Shown here one piece after another: positions 30,422 through 32,225 of a stretch of 32,225 nucleotides of DNA; the stretch's first letter is position 1; each line of letters opens with the position of its first letter. The translations under genes and the position numbers were made by a program. Below the pieces are notes generated by a model. It had not been told where the DNA came from and ran no database searches. It saw nothing but the letters and a program-made list of their open reading frames with translations. Source of the DNA: a bacterium (GTDB taxonomy: Bacteria; Bacillota; Bacilli; Lactobacillales; Streptococcaceae); the NCBI GenBank assembly GCA_905221115.1, contig CAJNBX010000018.1:1-32225 (forward strand), read 5' to 3'.

Positions 30422-30792
30422 TTGGCATCTCCTTTCTCATAATCTCCCTCAAACCGTCGTTTGATAAACTGAACTACCAAGGCTATGAGGATAATATTAA
30501 TGACTGCTGCAAAAAAGATAATCAAAACAATTGGCAAAAGATAGGGAGCAATCACATCAAACTTTTCCATGATTCCCACTGCTGGCGGCAAAAAGAGAAT
30601 GGTCATATTGGCCAGCAAGAAATTCCCAACCATGTTGACATGCCTGATTCTCAGCCACTTGAATTGTAGGGCTAGAAAAAGAATAATCAAACCGATAATA
30701 CTGCCTGGGATGGGCAAATGAAAGAAACTAGAGATCCCCTCTCCGATTAGAGAAATCACAAAGAGAATCATTAATTGAACATATAATTTCAT
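30418..30792 (-). CDS. lrgA: LrgA family holin-like membrane protein
   Basis: 124 residues with four predicted helices; IGEGISSFFHLPIPGSIIGLIILFLAL is the LrgA/CidA signature region. I start at the ATG at 30792 because GGAG lies upstream; the frame runs ten codons further. It is the first gene of the lrgAB pair. No LytSR-type regulator is visible in the window. The only regulator close by is the divergent marR gene, whose operator lies about 200 bases upstream. Confidence 0.9.
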   Translation of the reverse strand: MKLYVQLMILFVISLIGEGISSFFHLPIPGSIIGLIILFLALQFKWLRIRHVNMVGNFLLANMTILFLPPAVGIMEKFDVIAPYLLPIVLIIFFAAVINIILIALVVQFIKRRFEGDYEKGDAK

Positions 30793-30957
30793 CCTAAACT
30801 CCACGAAATAGACTTCTTGCATACCAGTTTACTCTTTTTTCAGAAAATTTCAAGGAAATACACAAGAGTCATTAAAAATTAGAGAGGAAAGGGGATACAG
30901 ACAATTAAAGACTAGTGAAAACAGCGTAATTTAGGATAAAGGATGCCTGCGTCTTTC

Positions 30958-31004
30958 TTGCTAGCTCTTTTGAAAAGTAGTATAATTATTGCATGCGCAA
31001 TCAT
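30958..31004 (+). promoter_or_regulatory. marR promoter and operator-like site 1
   Basis: TTGCTA (30958-30963), 17 bases, TATAAT (30981-30986). Immediately downstream, TTGCATGCGCAATCAT (30989-31004) contains the inverted arms TTGC/GCAA and would cover the transcription start. The same 16-mer with one change recurs at 31475. MarR binding is inferred from position. Confidence 0.7.
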
Positions 31005-31074
31005 CTTGTGATACAGAGACTGTCCGCGAATGGACATTCTTCTATGCTATAACTCTAAAAAGAAAGGAGATACT

Positions 31075-31455
31075 ATGACCTATTTGGAAAAATGGTTTGA
31101 CTTCAATCGGCGTCAGAAAGAAATTGAAAGTCTCTTGGAAGAGACTGTTGCTAATCAGAGTGAACAAAGTCTGACCTTGAAAGAGTTTTACCTGCTCTAC
31201 TATCTGGACTTGGCTCAAGAAAAATCTTTACGCCAGATTGACCTGCCAGATAAACTTCATCTGAGCCCGAGCGCTGTTTCTCGGATGGTGGCTCGCTTGG
31301 AAGCCAAAAATTGCGGTCTGCTTAGTCGCAGGTGTTGTGATCAAGATAGACGCTCTAGTTTTATCTGCCTGACAAGTGATGGGCAAAAGACACTGGCCTC
31401 TCTACAAAAGGCTGTCGAAGAAAGCTTGGAAACTGGTTTGGATTTCTTGATTTAA
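31075..31455 (+). CDS. MarR-family transcriptional regulator, cysteine-rich
   Basis: 126 residues from the ATG at 31075 (MTYLEKWFDFNRRQKE) with AAAGGAG upstream; a longer frame from 31030 lacks a ribosome site. The winged helix shows LTLKEFYLLYYLDL, SLRQIDLPDKLHLSPSAVSR (recognition helix) and a wing with RRCCDQDRRSSFICLT. Four cysteines (80, 87, 88, 98) cluster in and around the wing, unusual for a plain MarR and reminiscent of thiol-sensing members (OhrR/MgrA type), though these use other positions. It lies upstream of trxA with matching operators, so thiol or oxidant sensing is a reasonable inference. Confidence 0.9.
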   Translation: MTYLEKWFDFNRRQKEIESLLEETVANQSEQSLTLKEFYLLYYLDLAQEKSLRQIDLPDKLHLSPSAVSRMVARLEAKNCGLLSRRCCDQDRRSSFICLTSDGQKTLASLQKAVEESLETGLDFLI

Positions 31456-31474
31456 GATGATTTTAGAAAAAAAG

Positions 31475-31524
31475 TTGCGTGCGCAATCATTTTTCTTGAC
31501 ATTCTCTTTTACAAGGAGTAAAAT
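31475..31524 (+). promoter_or_regulatory. Promoter of the small-protein/trxA genes with operator-like site 2
   Basis: TTGACA (31496-31501), 17 bases, TAAAAT (31519-31524). Operator-like TTGCGTGCGCAATCAT (31475-31490) lies just upstream of the -35 and matches site 1 at 15 of 16 positions. Repression by occlusion or activation from this position are both possible. Confidence 0.75.
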
Positions 31525-31555
31525 AAAATCATCATTAAACAAAGGAGTTTTAAAC

Positions 31556-31777
31556 ATGATTGAAATTACCTATCTAGATGCCAGCAAGAACGAAAGAACT
31601 GTAACTTTCGAATCTTATGAAGACTTTGATCGTTCACAACAAGCTTGCCTTATCGGCGTCGCAGACTACTACCCTGTCCAAAAATTGACTTATAACGGTC
31701 ATGATTTGGACTACCATGGGACTTATGGAGATATCTTCTTCTATCTCAAGAAACAAGATTTAAGCCAATATAACTAA
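31556..31777 (+). CDS. Small DUF4649-like protein
   Basis: 73 residues from the ATG at 31556, with AAAGGAG upstream. Sequence: MIEITYLDASKNERTVTF followed by a tyrosine-rich part (VADYYPVQKLTYNGHDLDYHGTYGDIFFYL). No signal or membrane segment. I recognise it as the small conserved streptococcal protein usually found just before trxA; no biochemical role is known to me. One cysteine (Cys31). It lies 15 bases before trxA and shares its promoter. Confidence 0.85.
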   Translation: MIEITYLDASKNERTVTFESYEDFDRSQQACLIGVADYYPVQKLTYNGHDLDYHGTYGDIFFYLKKQDLSQYN

Positions 31778-31792
31778 AAAAGGAGAAATACA

Positions 31793-32107
31793 ATGGCAAA
31801 AGCAATTACAGATGCAACATTCGAACAAGAAACAAAAGACGGTTTGGTCTTGGTAGACTTCTGGGCAACTTGGTGTGGTCCATGTCGTATGCAAGGTCCA
31901 ATCTTGGATAAATTGTCTGAAGAACTTTCAGAAGATGTCTTGAAAATCGTTAAAATGGACGTTGATGAAAATCCAAACACAGCTCGTGCCTTTGGAATCA
32001 TGTCTATCCCAACTCTTCTCTTCAAAAAAGACGGCCAAGTTGTCAAACAAGTTGCTGGTGTTCACACAGCAGAACAAATCAAGGCCATCGTTGCTGAATT
32101 GAGCTAA
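31793..32107 (+). CDS. trxA: Thioredoxin
   Basis: 104-residue cytoplasmic thiol-disulfide reductase. Active site WCGPC (27-31, Cys28 and Cys31), preceded by LVDFWATW and followed by the cis-proline region MSIPTLLFKKDGQ. AAAAGGAG precedes the ATG. It is reduced by thioredoxin reductase and supplies ribonucleotide reductase and peroxidases. Transcribed with the small gene upstream from a promoter that carries a MarR-type operator-like site. Confidence 0.98.
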   Translation: MAKAITDATFEQETKDGLVLVDFWATWCGPCRMQGPILDKLSEELSEDVLKIVKMDVDENPNTARAFGIMSIPTLLFKKDGQVVKQVAGVHTAEQIKAIVAELS

Positions 32108-32114
32108 TCAAACG

Positions 32115-32160
32115 AGAGACCAAGTAATTTCGAGTCCACTGAAAAAATAGGTCTCTTACT
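32115..32160 (+). terminator. Likely first terminator after trxA
   Basis: AGAGACC (32115-32121) pairs with GGTCTCT (32150-32156), followed by TTACTTTT. The loop is long (28 bases), so its efficiency is uncertain. Confidence 0.45.
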
Positions 32161-32174
32161 TTTAATGAAATGAA

Positions 32175-32225
32175 AACCGAGGAATCTCTCGTTAATTTGA
32201 GCGAATTCCTCGGTTATTTTGTATT
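32175..32225 (+). terminator. Second hairpin terminator downstream of trxA
   Basis: AACCGAGGAAT (32175-32185) pairs with ATTCCTCGGTT (32205-32215), followed by ATTTTG. It is flanked by A-rich sequence on its left, so it may also end leftward transcription from beyond the window. Confidence 0.75.

Noticed and set aside
29726..30792. lrgAB as a toxin-antitoxin or defence module
   Set aside because: Both proteins match the LrgA and LrgB membrane families in full; nothing points to defence.

Overview
The window (about 32 kb, low GC) looks like a chromosome segment of a mitis-group Streptococcus (S. mitis, S. pseudopneumoniae, S. pneumoniae or a close relative). The basis is a NanA-type sialidase with a Gram-positive surface signal, two BOX-type intergenic repeats, and the gene order nanA / acetyl xylan esterase / recG-alr-acpS-aroG-aroG-secA / der / dnaI-dnaB-nrdR, which from memory matches the pneumococcal order. 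I cannot fix the species from sequence alone.

Region 1 (1-9.4 kb, minus strand, accessory surface genes): the sialidase gene nanA runs off the left edge in its C-terminal repeats. Upstream of it is a 1299-residue LPXTG-anchored protein with two complete trypsin-like protease domains, a repeat stalk built from the same module as the NanA stalk, and a C-terminal domain before the sorting signal. A CE7 acetyl esterase follows. Candidate CcpA (cre) sites lie near all three promoters, so these genes may form a host-glycan and glycoprotein scavenging set.

Region 2 (9.4-11.96 kb, decayed or mobile): a broken GNAT acetyltransferase, an Rpn-family nuclease gene with a fragment of a second copy behind it, an uncharacterised repeat of about 56 bp that brackets this segment in inverted orientation, a small structured minus-strand transcript candidate, and a BOX element touching the recG stop codon.

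Region 3 (11.96-20.2 kb, minus, housekeeping): secA, two tandem DAHP synthase paralogues, acpS, alr and recG, closely packed or overlapping, read from a clear secA promoter.

Region 4 (20.3-23.05 kb, minus): a five-gene ABC-transporter cassette of small membrane proteins, two permeases and one ATPase. Its likely promoter is embedded in the der terminator.

Region 5 (23.1-27.7 kb, minus): nrdR-dnaB-dnaI-nitroreductase-der, a tight replication, dNTP-control and ribosome-assembly run. Divergent from it at 27.8-29.7 kb (plus) is a GntR regulator with an ABC ATPase and permease, ending in a bidirectional terminator.

Region 6 (29.7-32.2 kb): lrgAB (minus), then a plus-strand MarR regulator, a DUF4649-like small protein and trxA. 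Two nearly identical 16-bp operator-like sites sit at the marR promoter and at the promoter of the small-protein/trxA pair, which suggests one regulatory circuit, possibly redox-responsive.
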